The notes: generated by a model not told the origin, from the sequence alone. A stretch of 64,000 bases of DNA from Solirubrobacter soli DSM 22325 (GCF_000423665.1 NZ_KE384070.1:160669-224668); one strand, 5' to 3'; counted from the first letter of the stretch, positions 47,832 to 58,200 are shown. A program made the numbers and translations.

Positions 47832-50486
47832 ATGGCCGTGACCGTCTTCGTCAACCGCGTCCGCGAGCTCGACGTGCTGCAGCAGGCGTTCGCCGACGCG
47901 GCGGACGGCCGGTCACGGACGCTGATCGTCGAGGGTGAGAGCGGGATCGGCAAGACGACGCTGATCGAGCGCTTCCTCTCGGGGCTCGACGATGCGCACG
48001 TCGTGCGGGCGAGCGGCGACGCGACGGAGACCGACATCGAGTTCGCGCTCGCGGACCAGTTCCTGCGCGCCGCGCACGCGCGGGTCGCGGTGCTGGGTGA
48101 AGGCCATCTCGCGGTCGGCGTCGAGCTGTTGGAGGTGCTCAGCCGGGAGACGGTGAGCGTGGCGTTCGTCGACGACGCCCACCTTGCCGACGCCGCTTCG
48201 CTGCGTGCGCTGCTGTTCGCCGCGCGCCGGCTGACGGGCTGTCGCGCGCTCGTCATCCTCGCCGTCCGTTCCGCTGCGGTGCTGGCGGACGGGTGGACGA
48301 AGCTCGCGGCCGTGCTGCGCGTCGCGGAGCTGGGCTCGGACGACGTGCTCACGCTCGCGGGCGCGCTCGGCTTCGGTGTCACCGCGGACGCGGCTTCGCG
48401 GCTGCGCGAGCACACCGGCGGCAACCCGTTGCACGTCCGTGCCGTCCTGCACGCGCTCGGGGACGAGGAGGCGTGGCAGCACGAGCCGCGGCCGCTGCCC
48501 GCTCCCCGTTCATACGCGGAGCTCGTGCGCGAGCGGCTCGGCCGCTGCGCGCCCGCTGTCGCGGACCTGTTGTCGGCCGCGGCCGTGATCGGCGTGCGGG
48601 CGCCGCTGCACCTCGCGGCCGCGCTGGCGTCGCTGGATGCGCCGCTGGACGTGGTCGATGCGGCGTGCGAGACGGAGATGGTCGAGTTCGACGGCTCGGC
48701 ACTCTCCTTCACGCACCCGCTCGCGCGCGCCGCGGTCTACGACGCCTTGCCGGCGGCGCGTCGAGCGGCCCTGAACGTGCGCGCCGCCTCGCTGGTTCCC
48801 GACACCCATGCGGCGCTCCGTCACCGGGTCGAGGCCGCGACGCTGCCGGACCCGTCGCTGGTCGCCGACCTCGAGGCGCACGCTCGCGAGGAACGTGCAC
48901 GTGGAGCCTGGTCGGGCGCGATCGAGAGCCTGATCGCGGCCAGCCGCCTGAGCCCGGACCCCGGTGAGCGCGAGCGGCTCGCGCTGGACGCGATCGAGGC
49001 CACGATGTACTCCGGTGACGGGGCGGCCGCCCGCAGGCTCGCTTCGGGGGCGGAGTTCGCGGACGGCCCGCGCCGCGACAGCGTGCTCGCCTATCTGGCG
49101 ATCTTCGCCGGTGACGTCGCCGAGGCGCAGCGGCTGTTGACACGGGCGTGGAGGGGCGATCGACGGTCGGCGGTGATCGCGATGCGCACGGCGTTCCTCG
49201 CCGCTTCGCGGTTGCGGGGCGGCTCGGCCGTCGAGTGGGCGGAGCGCGCGGTCGCGCTCGCGCCGGACGATCGCGGCCTCGGTCTGCTCGTCGCTCCGTC
49301 GCTGGCGATCGGCAAGAGCTACAGCGGCGATCGTGCGGGCGCCCACGCCGCCCTCGATCGCTGGCTGGACGACCCGTTGACCCCGGAGCGGGCAGGCGGC
49401 TACATCCTGCTCGCCATCAAGGGCTTCCTGCTGCTCGCGGAGGGTGACATCTTCGGCGCTCGGGCGGCGTTCGAGACCTCGGCGGCGGAGAGCCTGCGTC
49501 GCGGGCTGCTCGTCGTCGCCGCGCTGTCGCTGTCGGGGCTCACGCGGGTGCGGTACCTCGCCGGCGAGTGGGACGACGCCGTCGTCGCCGGAGAGCGCGC
49601 GATCGCGCTCGCGGTCGAGTCCGACGACCAGTGGGTGATCGCGCAGGCGCACTGGCGCGCCGGGCTCGTGCCGGCCGCGCGCGGCGACCTCGCGGTCGCG
49701 GCCGCCCATGTCGAGGCGATCGCGCAGCAGACGCCGACGTTCGAGCGGCACATCGCCGCGTCGCTCGTCGCTGCCGCTGGGCTTGCCGCGGCGCGCGAAC
49801 GTCCCGCGGACGTGGTGGAGGCGCTCGATCGGTTGGAGGCACTTGGCGGCGACGGCGTCCACGATCCGGCGTTCCTGCCGTATCAGGGGTTGAAGGCGCA
49901 CGCGCTCGTGGACCTCGGGCGCGGCGAGGCGTGGATCGCGGGAGCGCTGGAGTCGGCGCGGCGTCGGGCGAACCCGGTGCTGGAGGCGCAGCTGACGCAC
50001 GCCGGTGCGCGGCTGGCATTCGCGCGGGGTGAAGCCGGCGCTGCGCTCGAGTCGTTGGTGCGCGCGCGCTCGCTGCTGGAGCCGCTCGGCGTCCCGTACG
50101 AGCTCGCGCTGGTCGAGCTGACCGAGGGCCAGGTGCGACGGCGCGTGGGGGAGCGCCGCGCGGCCGCCTCGCTGCTCACCGCCGCGCACGCGCGGCTGCT
50201 CGGGTGCCGCGCCGCTCCGGCGGTCAAGCGGTGCGAGCAGGAGCTGACCGCGTGCGGGCTCGCTCCGGCCGCCCGCAGCAGCCGCGACTACGCCGCGTTG
50301 ACCCCGCAGGAGCTCGCGGTCGCGCGGCTGGTCGTGTCCGGCATGACCAACCGCGAGGTCTCCGGCGAGCTGATGATCTCCACCAAGACCGTCGAGTTCC
50401 ACCTCGGGAAGATCTACGCCAAGCTCAAGCTCCGCTCCCGTTCCGAGCTCCGGGCGCGCGCTCGGGCGGACGAGATCGGGCTTTGA
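47832..50486 (+). CDS. LAL-type LuxR regulator with N-terminal ATPase
   Basis: This 884-residue large ATP-binding LuxR regulator has Walker A GESGIGKTTLIERF (Lys41), VAFVDDAHLADAASLRALLF as Walker B, and AAA/STAND helices to about 330. A long TPR-like helical region follows (about 340-800). The C-terminal GerE domain is about 825-880 (LTPQELAVARLVVSGMTNRE, MISTKTVEFHLGKIYAKLKL). MalT-type proteins of this family activate catabolic or secondary-metabolite genes on binding a ligand with ATP. It starts 12 bp after the DeoR stop; the gap holds the 8-bp palindrome TTGTACAA (47821-47828). GTG 47829 is an alternative start. Possibly a second regulator of rhamnoside use. Confidence 0.9.
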   Translation: MAVTVFVNRVRELDVLQQAFADAADGRSRTLIVEGESGIGKTTLIERFLSGLDDAHVVRASGDATETDIEFALADQFLRAAHARVAVLGEGHLAVGVELLEVLSRETVSVAFVDDAHLADAASLRALLFAARRLTGCRALVILAVRSAAVLADGWTKLAAVLRVAELGSDDVLTLAGALGFGVTADAASRLREHTGGNPLHVRAVLHALGDEEAWQHEPRPLPAPRSYAELVRERLGRCAPAVADLLSAAAVIGVRAPLHLAAALASLDAPLDVVDAACETEMVEFDGSALSFTHPLARAAVYDALPAARRAALNVRAASLVPDTHAALRHRVEAATLPDPSLVADLEAHAREERARGAWSGAIESLIAASRLSPDPGERERLALDAIEATMYSGDGAAARRLASGAEFADGPRRDSVLAYLAIFAGDVAEAQRLLTRAWRGDRRSAVIAMRTAFLAASRLRGGSAVEWAERAVALAPDDRGLGLLVAPSLAIGKSYSGDRAGAHAALDRWLDDPLTPERAGGYILLAIKGFLLLAEGDIFGARAAFETSAAESLRRGLLVVAALSLSGLTRVRYLAGEWDDAVVAGERAIALAVESDDQWVIAQAHWRAGLVPAARGDLAVAAAHVEAIAQQTPTFERHIAASLVAAAGLAAARERPADVVEALDRLEALGGDGVHDPAFLPYQGLKAHALVDLGRGEAWIAGALESARRRANPVLEAQLTHAGARLAFARGEAGAALESLVRARSLLEPLGVPYELALVELTEGQVRRRVGERRAAASLLTAAHARLLGCRAAPAVKRCEQELTACGLAPAARSSRDYAALTPQELAVARLVVSGMTNREVSGELMISTKTVEFHLGKIYAKLKLRSRSELRARARADEIGL

Positions 50487-50503
50487 GGGGGGATGATGGA
50501 GCG

Positions 50504-50914
50504 ATGCTTCCCATCACCGGTGGTTGCAACTGCGGAGCGGTGCGGTACGAGGTGACGGCGGCGTTGCTGGGCGCGAGCTACTGCCATTGCCGACGCTGCC
50601 AGCGCAGGTCGGGCGCGGCGGCCTCGCCGAGCGCCCACGCCGCGGCCGACGCGTTCGTCGTGGTCGCGGGCGACGACGTCCTGCGCTGCTGGAAGCCCGA
50701 CGACGGCGGCGAGAAGTGGTTCTGCAGCGTCTGCGGGTCCTCCGTCTTCGCGCGCAACGACAAGCATCCCGAGTGGATCGGCGTGCGCATGGGGACCTTC
50801 GACGACGACCCGGGCGTCCGCCCGACGGTGCGGTCGTGGGTCGGTTCCGCCGCGCCGTGGGAGCCGATCCCGGACGACGGGCTCCCGCGGCACGTGGGCA
50901 GCCGCTACGGCTGA
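50504..50914 (+). CDS. GFA/CENP-V-type zinc protein
   Basis: This 136-residue protein has the zinc-binding Cys set of the GFA/CENP-V family: Cys8 and Cys10 (GGCNCGAVRYEV), Cys27, Cys29 and Cys32 (CHCRRCQRRSGA) and Cys74 and Cys77 (CSVCGSSVF). The family name comes from glutathione-dependent formaldehyde activation, but most members, including this one, have unproven activity. ATG 50504 follows ATGGAGCG. Its last 10 bp overlap the 3' end of the convergent HAD gene. Confidence 0.85.
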   Translation: MLPITGGCNCGAVRYEVTAALLGASYCHCRRCQRRSGAAASPSAHAAADAFVVVAGDDVLRCWKPDDGGEKWFCSVCGSSVFARNDKHPEWIGVRMGTFDDDPGVRPTVRSWVGSAAPWEPIPDDGLPRHVGSRYG

Positions 50915-51693
50915 TCGCTCAGGACCGATCCCAGCGCGGTCAGCGACGAGATCTCGACGACGACGTCGGAGCGGTCGGTGGTGCGGTTCGAGCGGTTGAG
51001 CCAGATCGCGTTGAGGCCGGCGGCTCGTGCCCCGTCCACGTCGCGCGTGAGGCTGTCGCCGATCATCGTCGTGGCGCCGCTGGTCGCGTTGAGCCGTGTC
51101 CGTGCGTGGGTGAACACCGCGGCGTCGGGCTTGGCGACGCCGAGATCGCCCGACACGACCACCGCGTCGAAGTAGTGGCTCAGCCCCGAGGCGGCGAGCT
51201 TGTCGCGCTGCAGGCACGAGGCGCCGTTCGTGACGAGCGCGAGCGCGTAGGACTCGCGCAGGTCGTCGAGCGTGGGCGTGACGTCGTCGAAGACCTGGTG
51301 GCGTGCGCGGCGCTCGGTGATGAACCGGTCGCCGAGCTCGGCGGCCAGCGAGCTGTCGTCGATGCCTTGGTCGGCGAGCGCGAGCCTCCAGGCCTCGCGG
51401 CGGTACGTCGGAGCCCAGGTCCGCAGGGCGCGCACGTCCGGCGCTTCTCCCTCGAACCGGCACCACAGACCCTCCCACGAGCTGATGCCGACCCGCCGGC
51501 AGAACGGATGGGTCGGCGCCGCGTACCACAGCTCGCGGGCACGGGCACGCGCGGCGAGCGCCAACGCCGCGGCGTCGACGTCATGGCGCGCGGCGGCAGC
51601 GGCGGCACGTGCGGTCGCGTCGAACGCCGCGACGGCCGCGGGCTCCTCGACCATCAGCGTGTCATCGAGGTCGAACAACAGCGCGCGCGTCAC
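50905..51693 (-). CDS. HAD-superfamily hydrolase
   Basis: This 262-residue protein has HAD motif I LLFDLDDTLM (nucleophile Asp8, acid Asp10), a helical C1 cap (about 18-110), motif II Thr in LALVTNGAS, motif III Lys in GVAKPDAAVF, and motif IV in TMIGDSLTRDVDGARAAG. It fits the YjjG/haloacid-dehalogenase-like phosphatases acting on small phosphate esters. Substrate unknown. Start at ATG 51693; 81 bp separate it from the next minus-strand gene. Confidence 0.87.
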   Translation of the reverse strand: MTRALLFDLDDTLMVEEPAAVAAFDATARAAAAAARHDVDAAALALAARARARELWYAAPTHPFCRRVGISSWEGLWCRFEGEAPDVRALRTWAPTYRREAWRLALADQGIDDSSLAAELGDRFITERRARHQVFDDVTPTLDDLRESYALALVTNGASCLQRDKLAASGLSHYFDAVVVSGDLGVAKPDAAVFTHARTRLNATSGATTMIGDSLTRDVDGARAAGLNAIWLNRSNRTTDRSDVVVEISSLTALGSVLSDQP

Positions 51694-51774
51694 GGGAGGT
51701 GAACGCTAGCGCGCGATCGGCGCGGCGCCGGCGCCCGCCTGCACGGCCGGCCGGCCACGCCGCCGGTAGCGCCC

Positions 51775-52137
51775 TCAGCCGTCCGCTCGATACGTCGCGG
51801 TCAGCGCGATCTCCCCGACGATGTGGTCGTTGAACTCCTCGAGCTGCTCGGCGGGGAACCACAGCTCGTCGATCCCGGCGCCGCCGACCCTCTGTGGCGG
51901 GAACCGCGCGAGGTACTCGGCCTCGACCTCGAAGCGGAGCACGTGCCCGACGCGGCCCGAGCCCGCGTCCTTCGCGTTCCAGTCGCGCGCGATCTTGGTC
52001 GCGTACTCCTCGTTGAGGACGGGATAGAAGATCGGCTGACCGGTCAGACGCGGCGGAAAGCGCTTCCAGCCACTCTCGGCGATCAGCTCGAGCTCGCGCT
52101 GGCCGACAGGCCGCCAGAGAGTCGTCGTCGCGCTCAT
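51775..52137 (-). CDS. Conserved small protein (often labelled ADP-ribosylation/crystallin J1)
   Basis: This 120-residue protein starts at ATG 52137 (LWRPVGQRELELIAESGWKR) and continues FPPRLTGQPIFYPVLNEEYA, ending in AEQLEEFNDHIVGEIALTA. As far as I recall this is a widespread small family often annotated as ADP-ribosylation/crystallin J1, although it does not contain the ADP-ribosylglycohydrolase fold. The real function is unknown. No signal or membrane segment. It is divergent from a small secreted protein, with about 90 bp between them. Confidence 0.72.
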   Translation of the reverse strand: MSATTTLWRPVGQRELELIAESGWKRFPPRLTGQPIFYPVLNEEYATKIARDWNAKDAGSGRVGHVLRFEVEAEYLARFPPQRVGGAGIDELWFPAEQLEEFNDHIVGEIALTATYRADG

Positions 52138-52228
52138 GAGTGGGTGAGCCTCCCAGAAGGAGCGGATCGTTGGCGTCGTCGATCCGGCGCTTGCTCGAGC
52201 GCCGGTCAACGGTCCTACATTGGTGTCT

Positions 52229-52621
52229 GTGATCGGGTATATGCGGGGCCGCGCCATCATCGGCGCGGTCGCGGCGACATCGATGGTTTGGGTCAGCGTG
52301 GCGAGTGCGGCGCCGTATTCGGGCCTCAAACACGCGTGCAAGTACACGTACGGCGTGGGCGACTATCAGAGTGTCAGCTACGACGGGCACACGAATTGTG
52401 CGGAGGCCGGCGGCCTCATCGACAACGTCACCGACGAGGGACGGCGCAAGCCGAAGGTGGGCACCCGGACGGGACACACGCCGCATGGGACGTGGCGCTG
52501 TACGACGATCCGTCGTCGTGAGGTGCACGGCGTGATCGAGTCGACGCATCGCATCACGTGCTCCTTGAAGGACGATCCGCGCGGGCGGCCGGCTCGCGTG
52601 CGGTTCTTCTACGAGTCCTAG
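52229..52621 (+). CDS. Small secreted hypothetical protein
   Basis: This 130-residue exported protein has a signal peptide ending SVASAAP. The mature part is basic with four cysteines (HACKYTYG, NCAEAGG, WRCTTIRR, ITCSLKDD) that could form two disulfides, and a GHTPHGTWRCTT segment. No family is recognised. GTG 52229 is chosen because TACATT (52216-52221) stands exactly 7 bp before it, suggesting a leaderless message; ATG 52241 would also give a full signal peptide. Confidence 0.65.
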   Translation: MIGYMRGRAIIGAVAATSMVWVSVASAAPYSGLKHACKYTYGVGDYQSVSYDGHTNCAEAGGLIDNVTDEGRRKPKVGTRTGHTPHGTWRCTTIRRREVHGVIESTHRITCSLKDDPRGRPARVRFFYES

Positions 52622-52652
52622 CCGCGCCCGCACTTCAAGCGTAGCGCCACCT

Positions 52653-52675
52653 GGGGGGCTTGATTCAAGCCCCCC
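52653..52675 (+). promoter_or_regulatory. Rifamycin-associated-element-like palindrome
   Basis: A 23-bp inverted repeat with perfect 11-bp arms around one central T. Its core is GGGGCTTG, three bases, CAAGCCCC (52655-52673), matching the 19-bp rifamycin-associated element (RAE) consensus as I remember it from actinomycete rifamycin-inactivation genes. TTGATT inside it (52660-52665) and CATACT (52685-52690) could be -35 and -10 boxes (19-bp spacing). It lies 48 bp before the phosphotransferase start. Confidence 0.75.
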
Positions 52676-52722
52676 GGTGTGGTCCATACTCGCTCGCCGC
52701 AAGCGAGGTGGGGAGCAACACG

Positions 52723-55215
52723 ATGGACCGCTACGTGGTGGCTTTGGGTGACATCGACGTGACGCAGGTCGGGGTCGTCGGGGGCAAGGGGGCGAACCTC
52801 GGGGAGCTGTCGCGGATCGACGGGATTCGCGTTCCGGCTGGCTTCTGTGTGACGACGCGCGCCTTCGAAAGGATCATGTGTGAAGCGTCATCGATCGACG
52901 AGCTGTCGCGGGTGAGCGCCGACGACACCCAAGCGATCCGCACCCTGAGCGCGGAGGTGCGCCGGAGCATCGAGGCGGTCGCGATCCCGGACGACGTGGC
53001 CGCCGCGATCGTCGAAGCGCTCGACCCCGGCGCCGCCTATGCCGTTCGGTCCAGTGCGACGGCGGAGGACCTGCCGACCGCCTCGTTCGCGGGTCAGCAG
53101 GACTCCTACCTGAACATCGCGGGAAGCGCTGCGATCCTCGAGCACGTCGGCCGGTGCTGGGCGTCGCTGTTCACCGAGCGGGCCGTGACGTATCGCCTGC
53201 ACAACGGGTTCGACCACCGCAAGGTCCGGATGGCCGTGGTCGTGCAGGAGATGGTCATCCCGGACGTGTCGGGCGTCATCTTCACGGCCGATCCGGTCAC
53301 AGGGAACCGGAAGGTCGCCACGATCGAGGCGGTCCGCGGACTCGGGGAGGCCCTGGTCTCCGGACTGGTGAACCCCGAGGCCGCGCTGACGGGCGAACAG
53401 GCGGCGAGGCTCGTCCGGCTGGGCAGGCGGATCGAAGCGCACTTCGGGCGCCCGCAGGACATCGAGTGGTGTCTGGCCGACGACGACTTCCACTTCGTCC
53501 AGAGCCGGCCGATCACGTCGCTGTTTCCGATCCCCGACGCGGGCGACGAACGGAACCACGTCTACATCTCCGTCGGTCACCAGCAGATGATGACCGACCC
53601 GATGAAGCCGCTCGGGCTCTCGGTGCACCAGTTGGTGGCGATCCCGCGCATGTACGAGGCAGCGGGAAGGCTGTTCGTCGACATCGCGCCGCGACTGGCA
53701 TCGCCGGCGACGCGCGCGGCCACGCTGGAGGCCCTCGGGAAGGACCCGTTGATCAAGGACGCGCTGCAGCAGATCCTCGACCGCGGCGACTTCATCGCGT
53801 CGACCCCGGACGAGCTCCCGAAGACCCCGCCGCGTGGGGTCGCGCCGACCCCGATCGAGACCGACCCGGCCATCGTCGCCCAGCTGATCGACCGCAACCA
53901 GGCGTCCGTCGCCGCCCTCCAGCGCGACATCCGACAGCAGTCCGGCGCGGCGCTGTTCGACTTCATCCTCACCGACATCCAGGAGCTCAAGCGACTGCTG
54001 TCGGACCCGGTCAGCGTTCAGGTGATCATGGCGGGGATCGAGGCCACGTGGTGGCTCAACGACAAGCTGGAGGCGTGGCTGGGGGACAAGAACGCGGCCG
54101 ACGCGCTGACGCAGTCCGCCCCCGGCAATGTCACATCGGAGATGGGGCTGGCGCTGCTCGACGTCGCGGACGCGATCCGCCCGTATCCGGAGGTCGTGGA
54201 CTTCCTGCGACACGTTCAAGGCGACGACTTCCTCGACGAGCTGTCCGAGATCCCAGGCGGGCCGGGAGCACGAGCGGCCGTCCAGGCCTACCTCGACACC
54301 TACGGCATGCGCTGCGCCGGCGAGATCGACATCACGCGAGCGCGTTGGAGCGAACGTCCGTCCACGCTCGTCCCGATCATCCTCGGCAACATCGAGCAGT
54401 TCGAGCCGGGCGCGGGCGAGCGGCGCTTCGAGCAGGGGCGCGAACGGGCTCGCGAGTCCGAGCGGGACGTGCTCGAGCGGCTGCAGGCGCTCCCCGAGGG
54501 CGAGCACAAGGCCGACGAGGTCAAACGGATGATCGACCGCGTCCGCACGTTCATCGGCTACCGCGAGTATCCGAAGTACGGCATGGTCCGCCGCTACTTC
54601 ATCTACAAGCAGGCCCTCCTGGCTGAAGCCGGGCGCATGCCGCTCGACGACCCCACCGACGTCTTCTACCTCACCTTCCAGGAGTTCCAGGAAGCCGTCC
54701 GCGCCGACCACGTCGACCGCCGGCTCATCGCAGAGCGCAAACGGAACCACGCGACCTATCGAACGCTGACGCCGCCCCGGGTGCTGACGTCGGATGGCGA
54801 GGCCGTCACCGGGACGTACAAGCGCGGTCACGCACCCGCCGGCGCGCTGCTCGGCGTCCCGGTCTCCGGGGGGACCGTCGAAGGACGCGCGCGCGTCATC
54901 CACGACATGGCCGACGCCGATCTCGAACCGGGCGACATCCTCGTCACCGCCTACACCGACCCGAGCTGGACGCCGCTCTTCGTCGCGATCACCGGCCTGG
55001 TCACGGAGGTCGGCGGCCTGATGACACACGGCGCCGTTATCGCCCGCGAGTACGGCCTGCCGGCCGTCGTGGGGGTCGAACAGGCCACCCGCCTGATCCG
55101 CGACGGGCAGCGAATCCGCGTGCACGGAACCGACGGCTACGTCGAGATCCTCAGCGAGGACAGACGTGACGATACGGCCGGTTCGGGAGCACCTCCCGCC
55201 ACTCGTCAGGCGTGA
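52723..55215 (+). CDS. rph: Rifampin phosphotransferase (PEP-synthase-like)
   Basis: This 830-residue protein has three parts: an N-terminal ATP-grasp domain (about 1-310: GGKGANLGELSRIDGIRVPA, AVRSSATAEDLPTASFAGQQ, FVQSRPITS), a middle helical substrate domain (about 320-720) and a C-terminal phosphohistidine swivel domain with His769 in GGLMTHGAVIAREYGLPAVV. Rifampin phosphotransferases (RPH) have exactly this order, with the His domain last, and are close to 865 residues long; PEP synthase puts the His domain in the middle. RPH moves the beta-phosphate of ATP to a rifamycin hydroxyl and blocks its binding to RNA polymerase. The RAE-like palindrome upstream supports the assignment. GGGGAG lies 8 nt before ATG 52723. 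The last 65 bp overlap the convergent kinase gene. Confidence 0.85.
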   Translation: MDRYVVALGDIDVTQVGVVGGKGANLGELSRIDGIRVPAGFCVTTRAFERIMCEASSIDELSRVSADDTQAIRTLSAEVRRSIEAVAIPDDVAAAIVEALDPGAAYAVRSSATAEDLPTASFAGQQDSYLNIAGSAAILEHVGRCWASLFTERAVTYRLHNGFDHRKVRMAVVVQEMVIPDVSGVIFTADPVTGNRKVATIEAVRGLGEALVSGLVNPEAALTGEQAARLVRLGRRIEAHFGRPQDIEWCLADDDFHFVQSRPITSLFPIPDAGDERNHVYISVGHQQMMTDPMKPLGLSVHQLVAIPRMYEAAGRLFVDIAPRLASPATRAATLEALGKDPLIKDALQQILDRGDFIASTPDELPKTPPRGVAPTPIETDPAIVAQLIDRNQASVAALQRDIRQQSGAALFDFILTDIQELKRLLSDPVSVQVIMAGIEATWWLNDKLEAWLGDKNAADALTQSAPGNVTSEMGLALLDVADAIRPYPEVVDFLRHVQGDDFLDELSEIPGGPGARAAVQAYLDTYGMRCAGEIDITRARWSERPSTLVPIILGNIEQFEPGAGERRFEQGRERARESERDVLERLQALPEGEHKADEVKRMIDRVRTFIGYREYPKYGMVRRYFIYKQALLAEAGRMPLDDPTDVFYLTFQEFQEAVRADHVDRRLIAERKRNHATYRTLTPPRVLTSDGEAVTGTYKRGHAPAGALLGVPVSGGTVEGRARVIHDMADADLEPGDILVTAYTDPSWTPLFVAITGLVTEVGGLMTHGAVIAREYGLPAVVGVEQATRLIRDGQRIRVHGTDGYVEILSEDRRDDTAGSGAPPATRQA

Positions 55216-58200
55216 GGTCGCGGCCGGCGATCTGGCAGGCGGAGCGTTGCAGGGTCGGCAGGTCGGTCGGCCACTCGCTCGTTGCGGTGAGCCCGAAGAT
55301 CAGCAGCCGGCCATCGGGGTTGAAAGCGATCCCCGGCACCCACGCTTTCTCCTCGGGGTAGCCGCTGCCGACGCGCTTGCGCGTCGCAACGTCCCACAGC
55401 GCGAGGGGCGCGGCAACGACGGCGAGCAGGCGCCCGTCGGGCGAGAACGCGAGCTCCCCCGCTTGGGCGGCCGTGACCTTCGTCGGCGTCCGCAGCGTTC
55501 GGCCGGTCCGCACGTCCCACCACAGGACGCGCCCATCCGAGGTGCCGACCGCGATCATCGGCTGCCGCGGAGAGAGCGCGAAGGAAGGGGTGTCCTCGGT
55601 CACTCCGCGACTGAACCGCAGCGCGCCAGAGCGCGCGTCCAAGGCGATGACGGCCGCGCCGGCATCGCAGCAGTCGGACATGACGAGCTCCCGCCCGTCT
55701 CGGGTGAACGCCAGTCCTCCCGCACCGAACCGGATCGGCCGCGTGTAGAGCGTTCTGTCGGTGTCCAGGGCGCGCACCTCCACCTGCGATGGCTGCGCGA
55801 CGGCGAGCAGTGTCCCGTGCGGTGACACGGCCAGCCTCAGCACGGGCTTCGAGTACCGCAGGCGCTGCACGACCGTCCGCGTCGGCACGTCCCAGATCGT
55901 CACCGTGCCGGCGTCGCCGCCGGTCGCCAGCCGCCGGCCGCCGGGCAGGAACACCGGCTGCGCGGGCGGCGTCCCGTCGCGCGCCGGCAGGACGGCGACG
56001 ACCCGTCCGCTGCGCGGGTCCCGCAGTCCGGTCGTCCCGTCGAGGCGGCCGGCCGCCATCACCGGACTGTGCGCGTCGGTGACCCAGCAGACATCGCTCG
56101 AGCACCGCGAAGCGTCATTGGGGGAGCTGCGCCCGACGCGGCGAGTGCCTTCGGGGTCCCAGACCGTCAGGCTCCCCTCGCCCGAGGTGAAGAACGCGAG
56201 CCCGCGCCGGTCGATCACGGTGTCCGTGTTCCCACCCGCCGCGCCGCCCTGCGCCCCATAGGTGTCGACGACCTCGCCGCTGGCGATGTCCCAGATGTGC
56301 ACGCCGCCCCACGACGGCCCGACGATCTGCTTGCCGTCGCGGGAGAAGCCGAGGCTGTAGATCCACTCGGTCGGCAGGTTGCCCTTGAAGTGCCGCACGC
56401 GGCCGGTGCGCAGGTCGAGCAGGGCGATGGCGGCGCTCGGGTCGATCGCGTGCCAGCTGTTGAGGGCCAGCGCCAGCGTGTGCCCGTCGGCTGAGATCCC
56501 CGGCCGGCCGCCGATCGGGAAGCGGCGCACGATCCGTCCGCTGCGGGCGTCCCACACCAGCGTCGCGCCCCGCGGCGCCGAGGTGATCAAGGCGCCGTCA
56601 CGGCTGAAGAGGACGCGGGCCTCCATCTGGCCGTAGCGGAACGGATACTGCCGCCGCCAGAGCCGCCGCCCGGTGCGGCCGTCGAACAGCATGAAGCGCT
56701 GGGCTATCGGCCCGTAGGTATCCGGCCAGTTCCAGTTGGCCAGCCCGGCTGCGAGCCGCCGTCCATCCGGCGAGAAGGCGAACGAGAGGTTGATGAACTG
56801 GTCCGGCCCGACGCCGCCCGACCACGACCCGATCCGGTGCCACCGCCGCCGCGCGACGTCGATGAGGTAGAGCCCCGAGTGATTCTCCGAGCGCGTGCCC
56901 ACGGCCAGCGTGCGCCCGTTCGGGGCAAAGCGGATCGCCTGCACCGAGACCGGCTCGGGCAGCTTGACGGCGTCGCCGGCCGGCTTGTAGGTACGCAGGT
57001 CGATGAAGCGCACCACCCCATGGACGTCCCCGCTGGCGAGCACGTGGTCGTCGGGGCTGACCGCGAAGGAGTACACCGGCGCGTCGGACAGCCGGAGCGT
57101 GCGGATCGCCGCCGGGTTCTGCTGCAGGATCGAGAGCAGGGCGCCGCGCGTCTCGGGCCGATCCTGGAGCGTGACCCCGGCGGCGGCGAGCAGCAGAGAA
57201 CGCTCGAGGGTCGGCTCGCCGAGCGCGAGCGCACCCATCCGCTCGGCGTCCGAGCTCAGCGCCTGCCCCTCGGCGGCGGCCTGCGAGCGCCGCGCCTTGT
57301 CGCGCTGGCCCAGCGCCAGCACGCCGCCGGCGATCGCCACGCCGAGCAGCAGCGTCGCCGCGAAGAGCAGGGCGCGCAGCCGCCGGTTGGCCCGGATCTG
57401 GGAGCGCCGCTCGCGGCCGGCCTCGGAGGCGCTCGCGTCCAGGAAGGCGCGCTCGGTCGCGTTCAGCTCGCCGGCGGGCTCGCTCGCCGCGTCCAGGCGT
57501 GCGCCGCGATAGAGGTCGGACGGTTCGCGACCGCCGGCGTCCCACAGCCGCGCGGCCTGCCCCAGCTGGCGGTGCGCGCGCATGCCCGCGCGGTCCTCGT
57601 CGAGCCACTGCCGCAGCCGCGGCCACTCGCGGATCAACGCTTCGTGGGCGACCTGGGCGGTGCGCGCGTCGAGCGTGACCAGGCGCGCGTCCGCCAAGCG
57701 CCGCAGGAGCGCGTCGGCGCTCGCGGGATCGGCGTGCTCCGGGACGAGCTCGTCGATCGCCACGCGCCGCCGCGTGTCCTCGAGCCCTTCACCGAGCTCG
57801 GTCATGCGCAGGAACACGCCGCGTGCCAGCCGGCGCTGCTCTTCCGGCAACGCGTCGACGACCGCGTCCGCCGTGCGGGCGATGGCCGTGGCGACGCCGC
57901 CGCTCGCCCGGTAGCCCGCGACCGTCAGGGTGCGGCCGTCGCGGCGGTCCCACGTCGCCCGCAGCGCGTGCGAGAGAAGCGGCAGCGCGCCGGGCTCGTC
58001 GGTGACGTCGCGCAGGACGAGCTCGACCAGTCCGGGCTCGAGCCGCAGGCCCGCGAGCCGCGCCGGCTCGGTGATCGCGCGCGCGAGCTCGGTGGCGCTC
58101 ATGGGTCCGAGCAGGACCTGATTGGCGGCGACGGCGCGCGCGAGCCCGGCATGGCCGCTCAGCCGCGCATAGACATCCGCGCGAACCCCGATGACGACCG

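Noticed and set aside
52888..55125. Long minus-strand frame opposite the rifampin phosphotransferase
   Set aside because: Shadow composition, no recognisable motif, and the plus-strand frame has a clear family match and ribosome site.
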